From contig JAIRST010000071.1 of NCBI GenBank assembly GCA_031255325.1, positions 1 through 7,048 on the forward strand: a stretch of DNA of 7,048 nucleotides, in the 5' to 3' direction. A model generated the notes under the pieces. It worked only from the letters and a program-made list of their open reading frames with translations. It was not told the DNA's origin and made no database searches. This DNA is from Holosporales bacterium (GTDB taxonomy: Bacteria; Pseudomonadota; Alphaproteobacteria; UBA3830; JAIRMZ01). This document shows positions 1 to 6,608 of this stretch, piece after piece; position 1 is the first letter of the stretch, and each line of letters opens with the position of its first letter. The position numbers were made by a program, and so were the translations under genes.

Positions 1-1
1 A

Positions 2-958
2 GATCCAGTCGTCAATGCGCCTCCTACACCTACACCTCCTGTGCAGCAGCCGGATCCAGATCCGGTACAGGTGGTCCCTGCGCCTACGACGCTCACACCT
101 GCGCCTGCCCCTGCTGTGCAGCAGCGGGCTCCATGGCTTTCTATGCGACCCTTCGTTAATAGTGTATTATCAGATAATACGCAGTATACAAAAAAAATTG
201 AAAGAGAAGGATGCGTGATGCCGAAAACTGTTTTTATTCATCCTTATACTTTTGGTGAGTACTCAGGTGTAAATTTTTTTTTGCCGCTGTCTTGTGCGCA
301 TGTTCTCCCCGAGGGGTTTTCTAACTTACAAAACCAAGGTCCCGAAGCGATACACAAGATTCTTAAGGAGAATATTGGGAATATACCGGCGTCAAAGAAT
401 AACGTAGATTTTTTTGCAAACATTCAGACAAATCCATTCCCTGTGCCAGGCAGCACCGTGCCGCAGGGTATGTTTGTTCCTTTTGGAGTGAACGTTGGAG
501 ACACCATCCCTAATCAACATACACGTCGTGCCTTAAAACCTCAATATTTGATGGAGGGGAGTGGGGAGCGTAGCGAAAACGTAGAATGTTGGGTGCATGC
601 TGTTAATTCTCAAGGTGCCACTGTTTCCAGTCAATATTTTTCTCCTGAGGGAATAACTTTGCATACGGCTGGAAATGCTTCTGGCGATTCGCACCATATA
701 AATGGCATTGATGATCCAAATGAAACTTTTGTTGTTTATTGGCGTGTAGATCGTCCTGTCTCTGAAGGAACATCTGTCTATGGCGTAAATGTTCTTTTGT
801 CGAACGATTGTGCCGAGTTCATGGAGAGTACCATGGGGAACCAATGGTCTAACCCTACGTGGGACTCGTTGGACTTTAACTATGTTTGGGGTGTATGTAA
901 TGCGTACATGCAGCCTGCAGTATTGGAACAACTACATAAGGTTCTTGGCTGTGAATAA
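2..958 (+). CDS. Unrecognised Pro-rich/Cys-containing protein, 5' end outside window
   Basis: I do not recognise this protein. The frame is open from position 2 without a stop, so the gene starts upstream and 318 C-terminal codons are visible; the GTG at 41 lies inside the Pro-rich stretch and is probably not the true start. Residues 1-44 (window numbering) are a low-complexity linker rich in Pro, Ala, Thr and Gln with a doubled PxPxPxVQQ-like unit. Residues ~45-318 look like a folded domain rich in aromatic residues, Asn and Gly, with six cysteines (about 71, 98, 196, 270, 299, 317). An even Cys count and a Pro-rich linker would fit an exported or surface protein with disulphides, but the signal peptide, if any, lies outside the window. 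It ends with TAA 87 bp before cpoB. In many relatives pal occupies this place, and no OmpA-like motif of Pal is seen here. I am confident it is coding; its function is unknown. Confidence 0.8.
   Translation, partial: DPVVNAPPTPTPPVQQPDPDPVQVVPAPTTLTPAPAPAVQQRAPWLSMRPFVNSVLSDNTQYTKKIEREGCVMPKTVFIHPYTFGEYSGVNFFLPLSCAHVLPEGFSNLQNQGPEAIHKILKENIGNIPASKNNVDFFANIQTNPFPVPGSTVPQGMFVPFGVNVGDTIPNQHTRRALKPQYLMEGSGERSENVECWVHAVNSQGATVSSQYFSPEGITLHTAGNASGDSHHINGIDDPNETFVVYWRVDRPVSEGTSVYGVNVLLSNDCAEFMESTMGNQWSNPTWDSLDFNYVWGVCNAYMQPAVLEQLHKVLGCE
17..127 (+). repeat. Degenerate 25-codon in-frame repeat in Pro-rich linker
   Basis: The 12-mer CTGTGCAGCAGC occurs at 39-50 and again at 114-125, exactly 75 bp (25 codons) apart and in frame. 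The encoded segments APPTPTPPVQQ (17-49) and LTPAPAPAVQQ (92-124) are similar. This suggests a decayed tandem repeat that may continue upstream of the window. Linkers of this type often vary in repeat number between strains; variation here is inference. Confidence 0.5.
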
Positions 959-997
959 AGCACATAAAAAATAAATCCAGACAGTATTATTTCCTGT

Positions 998-1016
998 AAG
1001 AATGTTATAAATTCTT
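998..1016. other. Small inverted repeat AAGAAT/ATTCTT in the gap before cpoB
   Basis: AAGAAT (998-1003) and ATTCTT (1011-1016) are perfect 6-base arms around a 7-base loop, followed by two more pyrimidine-rich bases. The stem is A+T-rich and short, and no long U-tract follows, so it is at best a weak terminator for the upstream gene. It overlaps the -10-like element described separately, so an operator role or chance are equally possible. Confidence 0.25.
1003..1011 (+). promoter_or_regulatory. Possible extended -10 promoter element for cpoB-tilS
   Basis: TGTTATAAA at 1003-1011 matches the extended -10 pattern TGnTATAAT except for the last base. No good -35 hexamer is found 16-18 bp upstream, which extended -10 promoters can tolerate. 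Transcription would start near 1018, leaving a leader of about 28 bases before the cpoB ATG, with the ribosome-binding site at 1030-1037. This would let cpoB-tilS be transcribed apart from the upstream gene. The evidence is motif matching in an A+T-rich gap only. Confidence 0.35.
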
Positions 1017-1045
1017 TTCTGAAATCATAAGAGAGGGATTCCAGG

Positions 1046-1783
1046 ATGCGCTGGATGAACGTATATAGGTGTGTGTTCTTGATGTGGATGCTTTCGGCGA
1101 GTCTTGCGGAAGGAATGGATGCAGCGCGCCTATCGACGCGTTTAACAAAAATTGAGGATCATCAACGCTCTTTGCAGGGGAGTCTGGAAGAAACGCAACA
1201 TGCTATCGAGCTGTTACAGCAGGAAATCGGAAAATTAAAAGCGGATATGGATTTACGTTTCAATGAGATTCAAGAAGGTTTAGAGAAAAAAAGCTCTTCC
1301 GCACTAAAAACGCAGAAAAAGAGAAAGGAGCCGCAAAAAACTAAAAATACAATAGAAAAGGAACCGGAACAAAACGCTGCACAGCAAGAGGTGCAAGAAG
1401 ATACAAATTCAGATCATCCATTGGAGAAAGCACGGGCTTTGTTCAGTGCGAACAATTATGAAGAAGCGCAAGCTACAGTAGAGTCTTATATTGCAACAGC
1501 TCCAGCAAAGTCCGATCTTGCGGTTGCTCATTATTGGCTTGGAGAATCTTTATTTGCGCAGAAACGCTATGAAGAAGCGGCGCTGGCGTTTGTCACGGGA
1601 TATAAAGCCGATGCGCAAGGGAGACGGACACCAGAGACGCTGCTAAAACTTGCAAGAGCTCTTGTTGCCGTAAAAAAGCAGAAGGAAGCGCGCACAACGC
1701 TTAGGAAACTGCTTAAAGATTATCCAGATGCTACTCCAGAAATTCGTGAAAAAGCAGCTGAGCTTCTTAAAAAGATTGCATGA
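1046..1783 (+). CDS. cpoB: Cell division coordinator CpoB (YbgF), Tol-Pal associated
   Basis: A periplasmic protein that in E. coli binds TolA and PBP1B and couples outer-membrane constriction to septal peptidoglycan synthesis. The 245-residue architecture fits the family. Residues 1-21 form a signal peptide with a hydrophobic core (VFLMWML) and a likely cut after S-L-A21. Residues ~27-82 are an amphipathic helix predicted to trimerise as a coiled coil, ~83-125 a charged Lys/Glu/Gln linker, and ~125-245 tandem TPR-like repeats, including the segments ARALFSANNYEEAQ, HYWLGESLFAQKRYEEAA and a third helix pair ending in KLLKDYPDA. The start ATG is chosen because AGAGAGGG (1030-1037) lies 8 bases upstream and the signal peptide begins there; ATG 1055 is a less likely alternative. 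The stop overlaps the tilS start. The linker is more Lys/Glu-rich than is common, but no key part is missing. The identification rests on architecture and on the next gene being tilS. Confidence 0.88.
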   Translation: MRWMNVYRCVFLMWMLSASLAEGMDAARLSTRLTKIEDHQRSLQGSLEETQHAIELLQQEIGKLKADMDLRFNEIQEGLEKKSSSALKTQKKRKEPQKTKNTIEKEPEQNAAQQEVQEDTNSDHPLEKARALFSANNYEEAQATVESYIATAPAKSDLAVAHYWLGESLFAQKRYEEAALAFVTGYKADAQGRRTPETLLKLARALVAVKKQKEARTTLRKLLKDYPDATPEIREKAAELLKKIA

Positions 1784-3069
1784 GAACATCCTTTGATTCT
1801 AAAGCGCACGTAAAGAAAAACAATTCATTGTTAGAAACCCCAGTGGGGCGCACTTTTATTGATGCTATGAAGTGTGTCGAGCATCGCATGCCTTTAGCGA
1901 ATACCAAAATAGCCGTGGCCGTTTCTGGGGGGAGTGACAGTCTTGCTCTTTTATTGTTAGCGCAAGCGTGGAGCCAGCGTTTTGGGCAAAAGGTTATTGC
2001 TTTCACTGTAGATCATCACCTAAGGAAAGAATCGACGCAAGAAGCGCTTAGCGTGCAAAAATACATGCAAGCACTTGATATTCCACATGAAATTTTACAA
2101 TGGTTTCCTCCTGAAAATCTTCAGCATGGTCATATTGAGAAAGTGGCACGTACTGCACGTTATGAACGCCTTACAGAAGCCTGTTGGCGTCATGAAGCGC
2201 GTATTCTTTTGGTTGGCCACACGCAAAATGACCAAATCGAAACAATGCTTTTGCGTGCGTCCCGAAAAAGCAGCGACTTTGGGCTAGCAGGGATGAGTGT
2301 GCTCCGATTTCTGCATCCTTATTTGGCTGTTGCTCGTCCGTTATTAAAAGTGACGCGTTTTGATTTGCAACATTTTCTGAAACAAAACGATGTGTTGTGG
2401 TTTGCTGATCCCAGCAATGAAAATCCAGCATTCAAACGTGTTTTACTCAGGAAAGCCTTACTCCATGTTCATAGAGAAATTTATCAAGACCTCGTGCTGG
2501 TTTCTCGGTTTTATGCGATAGAGCGGCGCTTTTACACAATAGCTACCATTCGTTTTTTAAAAGAAAGTGCTTGTATTATAGGAATGCGTATTAAGATTAA
2601 AATTGCCCCTTTCAAAGCTGCTTCCCTTCCGTTGCAACAGCATATTTTGCGGCGCATAATAAGCTGTGTGGGCGGGAAAATGTATCCTCCGAATAAGCAG
2701 CAGCTTTCTCAGGCATGCGAAAAAATCTCTTCTTTAGAGTGTGTGCAATTTACACTGGGAAGAACAATTATTGATAAACGAAAAGCTTCCTTTACTATTT
2801 TCCGAGAAAAACGCCATATTCCCCCTGTCGTTCAGCTGGCGCCCAAAGATCTTATCTGTTGGGATGGACGCTTTTGGTTTTATAGTATAGCCGTACACCC
2901 TTATTGGATTTATCCTCAAAAAGGAAAGACAGATCCCGATTTTTACAAAGAAGGCATGACGGCAAAGAAGAATTCTTTTTCTTTAAATATGGAAGGACAA
3001 TCTCCCTCCTTTCCGCACAATATTACTTACATTGCTGCTTCTATAGAAAATATTTTTAAAGATTGGTAG
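1780..3069 (+). CDS. tilS: tRNA(Ile)-lysidine synthetase TilS
   Basis: This cytoplasmic enzyme uses ATP to attach lysine to C34 of the CAU-anticodon tRNA-Ile, converting it to lysidine so that it reads AUA and is charged with Ile. The 429 residues are close to the length of E. coli TilS. The N-terminal PP-loop ATPase carries SGGSDS at 49-54, DHHLR at 78-82, the ARYERL segment at 126-131, HTQNDQIET at 147-155, GLAGM at 168-172, ARPLL at 185-189 and a WFADPSNENPAFKRVLLR segment at 207-224. The rest is the less conserved substrate-binding and C-terminal part, with WDGRF at 361-365 typical of alphaproteobacterial forms. The usual DDQ is NDQ here (N150), a change I believe occurs in other family members. 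The start ATG overlaps the cpoB stop (ATGA), and no separate strong Shine-Dalgarno is seen, so translational coupling is likely. Nothing suggests inactivation. Confidence 0.95.
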   Translation: MRTSFDSKAHVKKNNSLLETPVGRTFIDAMKCVEHRMPLANTKIAVAVSGGSDSLALLLLAQAWSQRFGQKVIAFTVDHHLRKESTQEALSVQKYMQALDIPHEILQWFPPENLQHGHIEKVARTARYERLTEACWRHEARILLVGHTQNDQIETMLLRASRKSSDFGLAGMSVLRFLHPYLAVARPLLKVTRFDLQHFLKQNDVLWFADPSNENPAFKRVLLRKALLHVHREIYQDLVLVSRFYAIERRFYTIATIRFLKESACIIGMRIKIKIAPFKAASLPLQQHILRRIISCVGGKMYPPNKQQLSQACEKISSLECVQFTLGRTIIDKRKASFTIFREKRHIPPVVQLAPKDLICWDGRFWFYSIAVHPYWIYPQKGKTDPDFYKEGMTAKKNSFSLNMEGQSPSFPHNITYIAASIENIFKDW

Positions 3070-3100
3070 ACTATTTTTGTTGCGCTTATACATACTTAAA

Positions 3101-3191
3101 GCCTTGAGTGAATACGAACCGTAGCATGGTATGCATTGGGAGCGCTATTTTTATTGGGCTTGCCCCTATTGTAAAATAATAGGAGGAAGCG
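3101..3191 (+). pseudogene. Decayed partial duplicate of the ftsH 5' end
   Basis: Positions 3101-3191 align with 3248-3339, the start region of ftsH, with 12 substitutions and one single-base gap by my hand count (79 of 92 columns identical). The first 19 bases are identical, as are long blocks around TTTTTATTGGGCTTG and TAATAGGAGGAAGCG. Read from the equivalent GTG at 3108, the copy encodes only 23 residues (MNTNRSMVCIGSAIFIGLAPIVK) before TAA at 3177-3179; the missing T relative to ftsH creates the stop. Every substitution within the readable part changes the amino acid, as expected for a relic without selection. Unlike ftsH, the GTG has no GAGG-type ribosome-binding site before it. A selected leader peptide is possible but less likely. 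Confidence is high for the homology and moderate for calling it non-functional. Confidence 0.8.
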
Positions 3192-3199
3192 ATCAAAGA

Positions 3200-3248
3200 T
3201 TGATAAACTGCCTTTTACTGTGTTTAAATAATTGATCTTTATATGAGG
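3200..3248 (+). promoter_or_regulatory. Possible sigma70-type promoter and ribosome-binding site for ftsH
   Basis: TTGATA at 3200-3205 matches the -35 consensus at five of six bases. After an 18-bp spacer comes TTAAAT at 3224-3229, which matches the -10 at four of six. GAGG at 3245-3248 lies 6 bases before the GTG at 3255 and is what supports that start. The segment lies between the two copies of the repeat and would give ftsH-glmM its own transcript with a very short leader. No heat-shock (sigma32) promoter is seen. Support is by eye only, in A+T-rich DNA. Confidence 0.35.
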
Positions 3249-3339
3249 CCTTGAGTGAATACGAACTATAGGATGATGGGAATTTGGATCGCTCTTTTTA
3301 TTGGGCTTGTCCTTATTGTAAATATAATAGGAGGAAGCG
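3248..3339 (+). repeat. Second copy of the imperfect direct repeat (true ftsH start)
   Basis: This is the partner of the 3101-3191 relic. It begins 7 bp before the ftsH GTG and ends at the Gly-Gly-Ser codons just after the first membrane helix. The two copies lie 147-148 bp apart, with a 56-bp non-homologous spacer (3192-3247) between them. Confidence 0.85.
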
Positions 3340-5252
3340 GTCGTGGGAGCAGCCTACCAATTGTTGCGTATTCTGATTTCTTACAAGAAGTTGATCGAGG
3401 ATGTGTATCAGAAGTTCTTATTCGAGGTCCTGTTGTTATCGGGAAAACCACGGAAAGGCGTACTTTTACAACCTATGCCCCCCGTGATCCACAGTTGATT
3501 CAGCACTTAACAGAACGGCATGTACGTATTGTTGCTGCCCCGGAAGAAGGAGAAACACCCACATTATTTCAAATCTTTTTATCGTGGTTCCCAACGTTAT
3601 TATTTGCAGGAGTGTGGATCTTTCTTTGGCGTAAAATGCAGATTGGCGGAAATAAAGCGATGGGCTTTGGGCAATCGCGTGCCAAGATGGCAAGTGAGAA
3701 GCAAGTAAAAGTGACTTTTGCCGATGTGGCGGGAATTGATGAAGCGAAAAGCGAACTGGAAGAAATCGTCGATTTCTTGAAAGATCCTAAAAAATTCCAA
3801 CGGCTAGGTGGAAAAATTCCAAGAGGAGTCTTATTAGTAGGACCTCCAGGGACTGGGAAAACATTACTTGCACGTGCCATTGCCGGAGAAGCAAATGTCC
3901 CTTTTTTTAGTATTTCTGGGTCGGAATTTGTTGAAATGTTTGTCGGTGTAGGAGCCAGTCGTGTACGTGATATGTTCAGTCAAGGAAAGCGTAATGCTCC
4001 TTGCATTATTTTTATCGATGAAATTGATGCGGTGGGGCGTCATCGTGGATTTGGTCTTGGAGGAGGAAACGATGAGCGGGAACAAACCCTTAACCAGCTC
4101 CTTGTTGAGATGGATGGGTTTGAATCGAATGATGGCGTTATCATTATCGCTGCGACAAACAGGCCAGATGTTTTAGATCCTGCTCTGCTCCGTCCAGGAC
4201 GTTTTGATCGACAAGTAAGTGTTTCTAACCCTGATCTGAGTGGGCGAGACAAAATTTTACGTGTGCATATGAAAAAAGTTCCTCTTGCCGATGACGTTGA
4301 TCCCATGGTGATTGCACGAGGAACGCCTGGATTCTCGGGAGCAGATCTGGCCAATCTTGTCAATGAAGCCGCGCTATTAGCTGCCCGTCGTGGAAAGCGC
4401 GTGGTTGGCACAGCAGAATTTGAAGAAGCTAAAGATAAAGTGCTTATGGGCGCAGAGCGACGTTCGATGGCGATGACTGAGAAGGAAAAAGAAATAACAG
4501 CTTATCACGAGGCTGGTCACGCTATCGTCGCTTTGCATAGTCCAGAAACTGACCCGATTCATAAAGCAACCATCATCCCTCGAGGAAGAGCGCTGGGAAT
4601 GGTTGTCCGTTTGCCCAATCAGGATTCTGTATCGCTCGCGCTTCTTAAGTTAAGATCTGATCTGCAAATTGCAACGGGAGGGCGTATCGTCGAAGAGATG
4701 ATCTTTGGAGCAGAAAGGATAACAACAGGAGCTTCGTCAGATATTAAATTCGCAACAGATATAGCGCGTCGTATGGTTGTCGAATGGGGGATGAGTGAGA
4801 AAATGGGATTTCTTTCTTATGATGAAAACTCTTCTCAGAACGTATTTTTAGGGCATAGTACGGCACAAACGCGACAAATTTCGGAAGAGACAGCGGCATC
4901 AATCGATAAAGAAGTGCATCGAATTGTGGACGAAGCTTACGCTGAAGCTGAAAAGATTTTAAAAGAGCATATAGGTGAGTTACATACGCTTGCAAAGGGA
5001 CTCTTGGAATACGAGACTTTATCCGGAGAAGAGATTGCAACGTTATTGAAGGGAGAGCCTGTTGTCCGGCCAGAAATAAAAGAGGTACCGGCTATTCATA
5101 TGCCTTCACTTAGTTCGTCTAGCGCTTTAAAAAAGGGTGCAGGAGGATCCTTAAAAACTTCACGAAAAGGAAAAGCTGCGGGAAAGGATGGTAATAAAAA
5201 TCAAGAAGGAGCACCTAGAAAAAGAGGACGTTCAAAGAAAGAAAAACTATGA
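3255..5252 (+). CDS. ftsH: ATP-dependent zinc metalloprotease FtsH
   Basis: A hexameric inner-membrane AAA+ protease that extracts and degrades misfolded membrane proteins and some regulators; in E. coli it also controls LpxC. Among 665 residues I see TM1 at ~8-26, a periplasmic domain at ~27-102, TM2 at ~104-125, Walker A GPPGTGKT at 196-203, pore loop with FVG at 229-231, Walker B IIFIDEID at 251-258, and a second region of homology at ~301-319 with arginine fingers R313 and R316. The protease domain has zinc site HEAGH at 418-422 and the third ligand D496 in GASSD. All catalytic residues are present. The start is GTG 3255, supported by GAGG 6 bases upstream; ATG 3273 or 3276 would remove six or seven residues. 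The last ~45 residues form a tail very rich in Lys, Arg, Ser and Gly that goes beyond the conserved core. The stop overlaps glmM. A decayed copy of its 5' end lies 147 bp upstream. Confidence 0.97.
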   Translation: MNTNYRMMGIWIALFIGLVLIVNIIGGSGRGSSLPIVAYSDFLQEVDRGCVSEVLIRGPVVIGKTTERRTFTTYAPRDPQLIQHLTERHVRIVAAPEEGETPTLFQIFLSWFPTLLFAGVWIFLWRKMQIGGNKAMGFGQSRAKMASEKQVKVTFADVAGIDEAKSELEEIVDFLKDPKKFQRLGGKIPRGVLLVGPPGTGKTLLARAIAGEANVPFFSISGSEFVEMFVGVGASRVRDMFSQGKRNAPCIIFIDEIDAVGRHRGFGLGGGNDEREQTLNQLLVEMDGFESNDGVIIIAATNRPDVLDPALLRPGRFDRQVSVSNPDLSGRDKILRVHMKKVPLADDVDPMVIARGTPGFSGADLANLVNEAALLAARRGKRVVGTAEFEEAKDKVLMGAERRSMAMTEKEKEITAYHEAGHAIVALHSPETDPIHKATIIPRGRALGMVVRLPNQDSVSLALLKLRSDLQIATGGRIVEEMIFGAERITTGASSDIKFATDIARRMVVEWGMSEKMGFLSYDENSSQNVFLGHSTAQTRQISEETAASIDKEVHRIVDEAYAEAEKILKEHIGELHTLAKGLLEYETLSGEEIATLLKGEPVVRPEIKEVPAIHMPSLSSSSALKKGAGGSLKTSRKGKAAGKDGNKNQEGAPRKRGRSKKEKL

Positions 5253-6577
5253 AATTATTTGGAACAGATGGCGTGCGTGGGATGGCCAACCGTTCCCCCA
5301 TAACGCCGGAGGTATGTGTACGTTTGGCAAAAGCAGCAGGGTTGGAATTTAAACGTGGAGAATATCAGCATCGTATTATCATCGGAAAAGATACGCGTTT
5401 ATCAGGCTACCTCATTGAGCCTGCATTAACGGCTGGGTTCCTTTCTGTTGGCATGAACGTAATTTTAATGGGGCCTTTGCCAACACCAGCTGTAGCATTT
5501 TTGACACGATCTTTGCGAGCGGATTTAGGTATAATGATTTCTGCCTCTCATAACCCTTTTATAGATAATGGTATTAAATTTTTTAGTCCAGATGGATTAA
5601 AATTACCCAATGAAATCCAATTGCGCATAGAAGAACGTTTCCAAAACTTGCCAGAGGATTTACCTACAGGGGCAAACCTAGGTTATGCCATGCGTCTTGA
5701 CGATGCGTTGGGAAGATATATCGAATTTATTAAAGGAACATTTAATTGTTCACATCCATTAGATGCGTTGAAAATTGTTTTAGATTGCGCTAATGGTGCG
5801 GCCTATAGAGCAGCTCCTGCAATTTTGTGGGAATTAGGCGCAGAAGTTATTCCTATCGCCGTAAAACCTGATGGAATTAATATTAATGCACAATGCGGAG
5901 CAACGTATCCTGAAACGATGCAGGCAGCTGTCTTAAAGCATCAAGCGCACCTCGGCATCGCCCTTGATGGAGATGCGGATCGTATCATGATGTGCGATGC
6001 TCAAGGAAATATTCTTGATGGGGATAAAATTTTGGCTATCATTGCAGGAGATTGGCACAACAAAGGACGCCTATCAAATGCGTGTATAGCAGTGACAGAA
6101 ATATCAAATTTAGCACTTGATCGTTATTTGAAGGACTTAGGAATTAACGTCATAAGAACAAAAGTAGGGGACCGACATATTTCTTCTGTTATGCAAGAAC
6201 AGCATTTAAATCTAGGCGGTGAAAAATCAGGGCATATTTTATTCAGTGACTATGGGGGAATACTTGGTGACGGACTGATTGCAGCCTTGCAGGTACTCTC
6301 TGTCATGCAAGACGAGAAAAAATCTTTGACGGATCTTGCCGCATGCTATACATCTTTCCCGCAATGTTCGGAAAATTTGTGTATTAAGAACAAAGAAGCT
6401 ATTAACACAACGCAGATACAGGAGGTACTAACGTCGTGTACGGCCCATTTAGAGGGGAGGGGACGCATTCTGGTGCGCTTTTCTGGAACAGAACCCCTAT
6501 TACGCATCATGGTTGAAAGCGAAGACGTGCCTTTAATGCATCAGGTAATGGAAAAAGCTCTCAGTATGCTGAGTTAA
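5249..6577 (+). CDS. glmM: Phosphoglucosamine mutase GlmM
   Basis: This cytoplasmic enzyme interconverts glucosamine-6-phosphate and glucosamine-1-phosphate, feeding UDP-GlcNAc synthesis for peptidoglycan and LPS. The 442 residues match the family length. Motifs are the N-terminal KLFGTDGVRG at 2-11, the phosphoserine loop ISASHNP with active S100, the Mg-binding DGDADR at 240-245, the sugar-binding GEKSGH at 324-329, and the phosphate-binding RFSGTEPLLRIMVE segment at 410-423. GEKSGH and the N-terminal FGTDGVRG separate it from phosphomannomutase/phosphoglucomutase paralogs. The ATG overlaps the ftsH stop (ATGA) with only a weak purine run (AAAGAAAG) before it, so its translation probably depends on ribosomes finishing ftsH. 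ftsH next to glmM is common in Proteobacteria, often with folP between them; here folP is absent from that position. The gene appears intact. Confidence 0.97.
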   Translation: MKLFGTDGVRGMANRSPITPEVCVRLAKAAGLEFKRGEYQHRIIIGKDTRLSGYLIEPALTAGFLSVGMNVILMGPLPTPAVAFLTRSLRADLGIMISASHNPFIDNGIKFFSPDGLKLPNEIQLRIEERFQNLPEDLPTGANLGYAMRLDDALGRYIEFIKGTFNCSHPLDALKIVLDCANGAAYRAAPAILWELGAEVIPIAVKPDGININAQCGATYPETMQAAVLKHQAHLGIALDGDADRIMMCDAQGNILDGDKILAIIAGDWHNKGRLSNACIAVTEISNLALDRYLKDLGINVIRTKVGDRHISSVMQEQHLNLGGEKSGHILFSDYGGILGDGLIAALQVLSVMQDEKKSLTDLAACYTSFPQCSENLCIKNKEAINTTQIQEVLTSCTAHLEGRGRILVRFSGTEPLLRIMVESEDVPLMHQVMEKALSMLS

Positions 6578-6597
6578 GGTATCTTAAAGTTTAAATT

Positions 6598-6605
6598 AGG
6601 AGAGG
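6598..6605 (+). promoter_or_regulatory. Strong ribosome-binding site of the 3' membrane-protein gene
   Basis: AGGAGAGG lies 20 bases after the glmM stop and ends 3 bases before the ATG at 6609; its AGGAG core is 6 bases from the ATG. It is the best Shine-Dalgarno match in the window next to a start codon and fixes the start of the last gene. No promoter is evident in the 31-bp gap, so read-through from ftsH-glmM is likely. Confidence 0.75.
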
Positions 6606-6608
6606 TGT

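Noticed and set aside
533..931. 132-codon reverse-strand open frame inside the first gene
   Set aside because: It is antisense to the larger plus-strand frame, lacks a plausible start signal, and the plus frame is supported by its continuity and its position ahead of cpoB.
41..958. GTG at 41 as the start of the first gene
   Set aside because: The same frame stays open to the left edge with the same Pro-rich composition, and no ribosome-binding site precedes this GTG, so the true start is upstream of the window.
3101..3140. Heat-shock (sigma32) promoter suggested by CCTTGAG
   Set aside because: The CTTGAG belongs to the repeat that overlaps the start codon, and no CCCCAT-like -10 follows at the required spacing.
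3181..3186. Perfect AGGAGG Shine-Dalgarno-like motif after the ftsH relic
   Set aside because: It derives from the Gly-Gly-Ser codons also present in ftsH, and no start codon lies at a useful distance with an open frame of any length.
3191..3237. Hairpin GATCAA ... TTGATC in the ftsH upstream gap
   Set aside because: The arms are only 6 bases and 35 bases apart in A+T-rich sequence. It would not be a stable terminator or riboswitch, and nothing else in the gap resembles a known RNA element.
4040..4411. 123-codon reverse-strand open frame inside ftsH
   Set aside because: It lies entirely antisense to the conserved AAA+ domain of ftsH, has no ribosome-binding site and its peptide is basic and low in information, as expected from a shadow frame.
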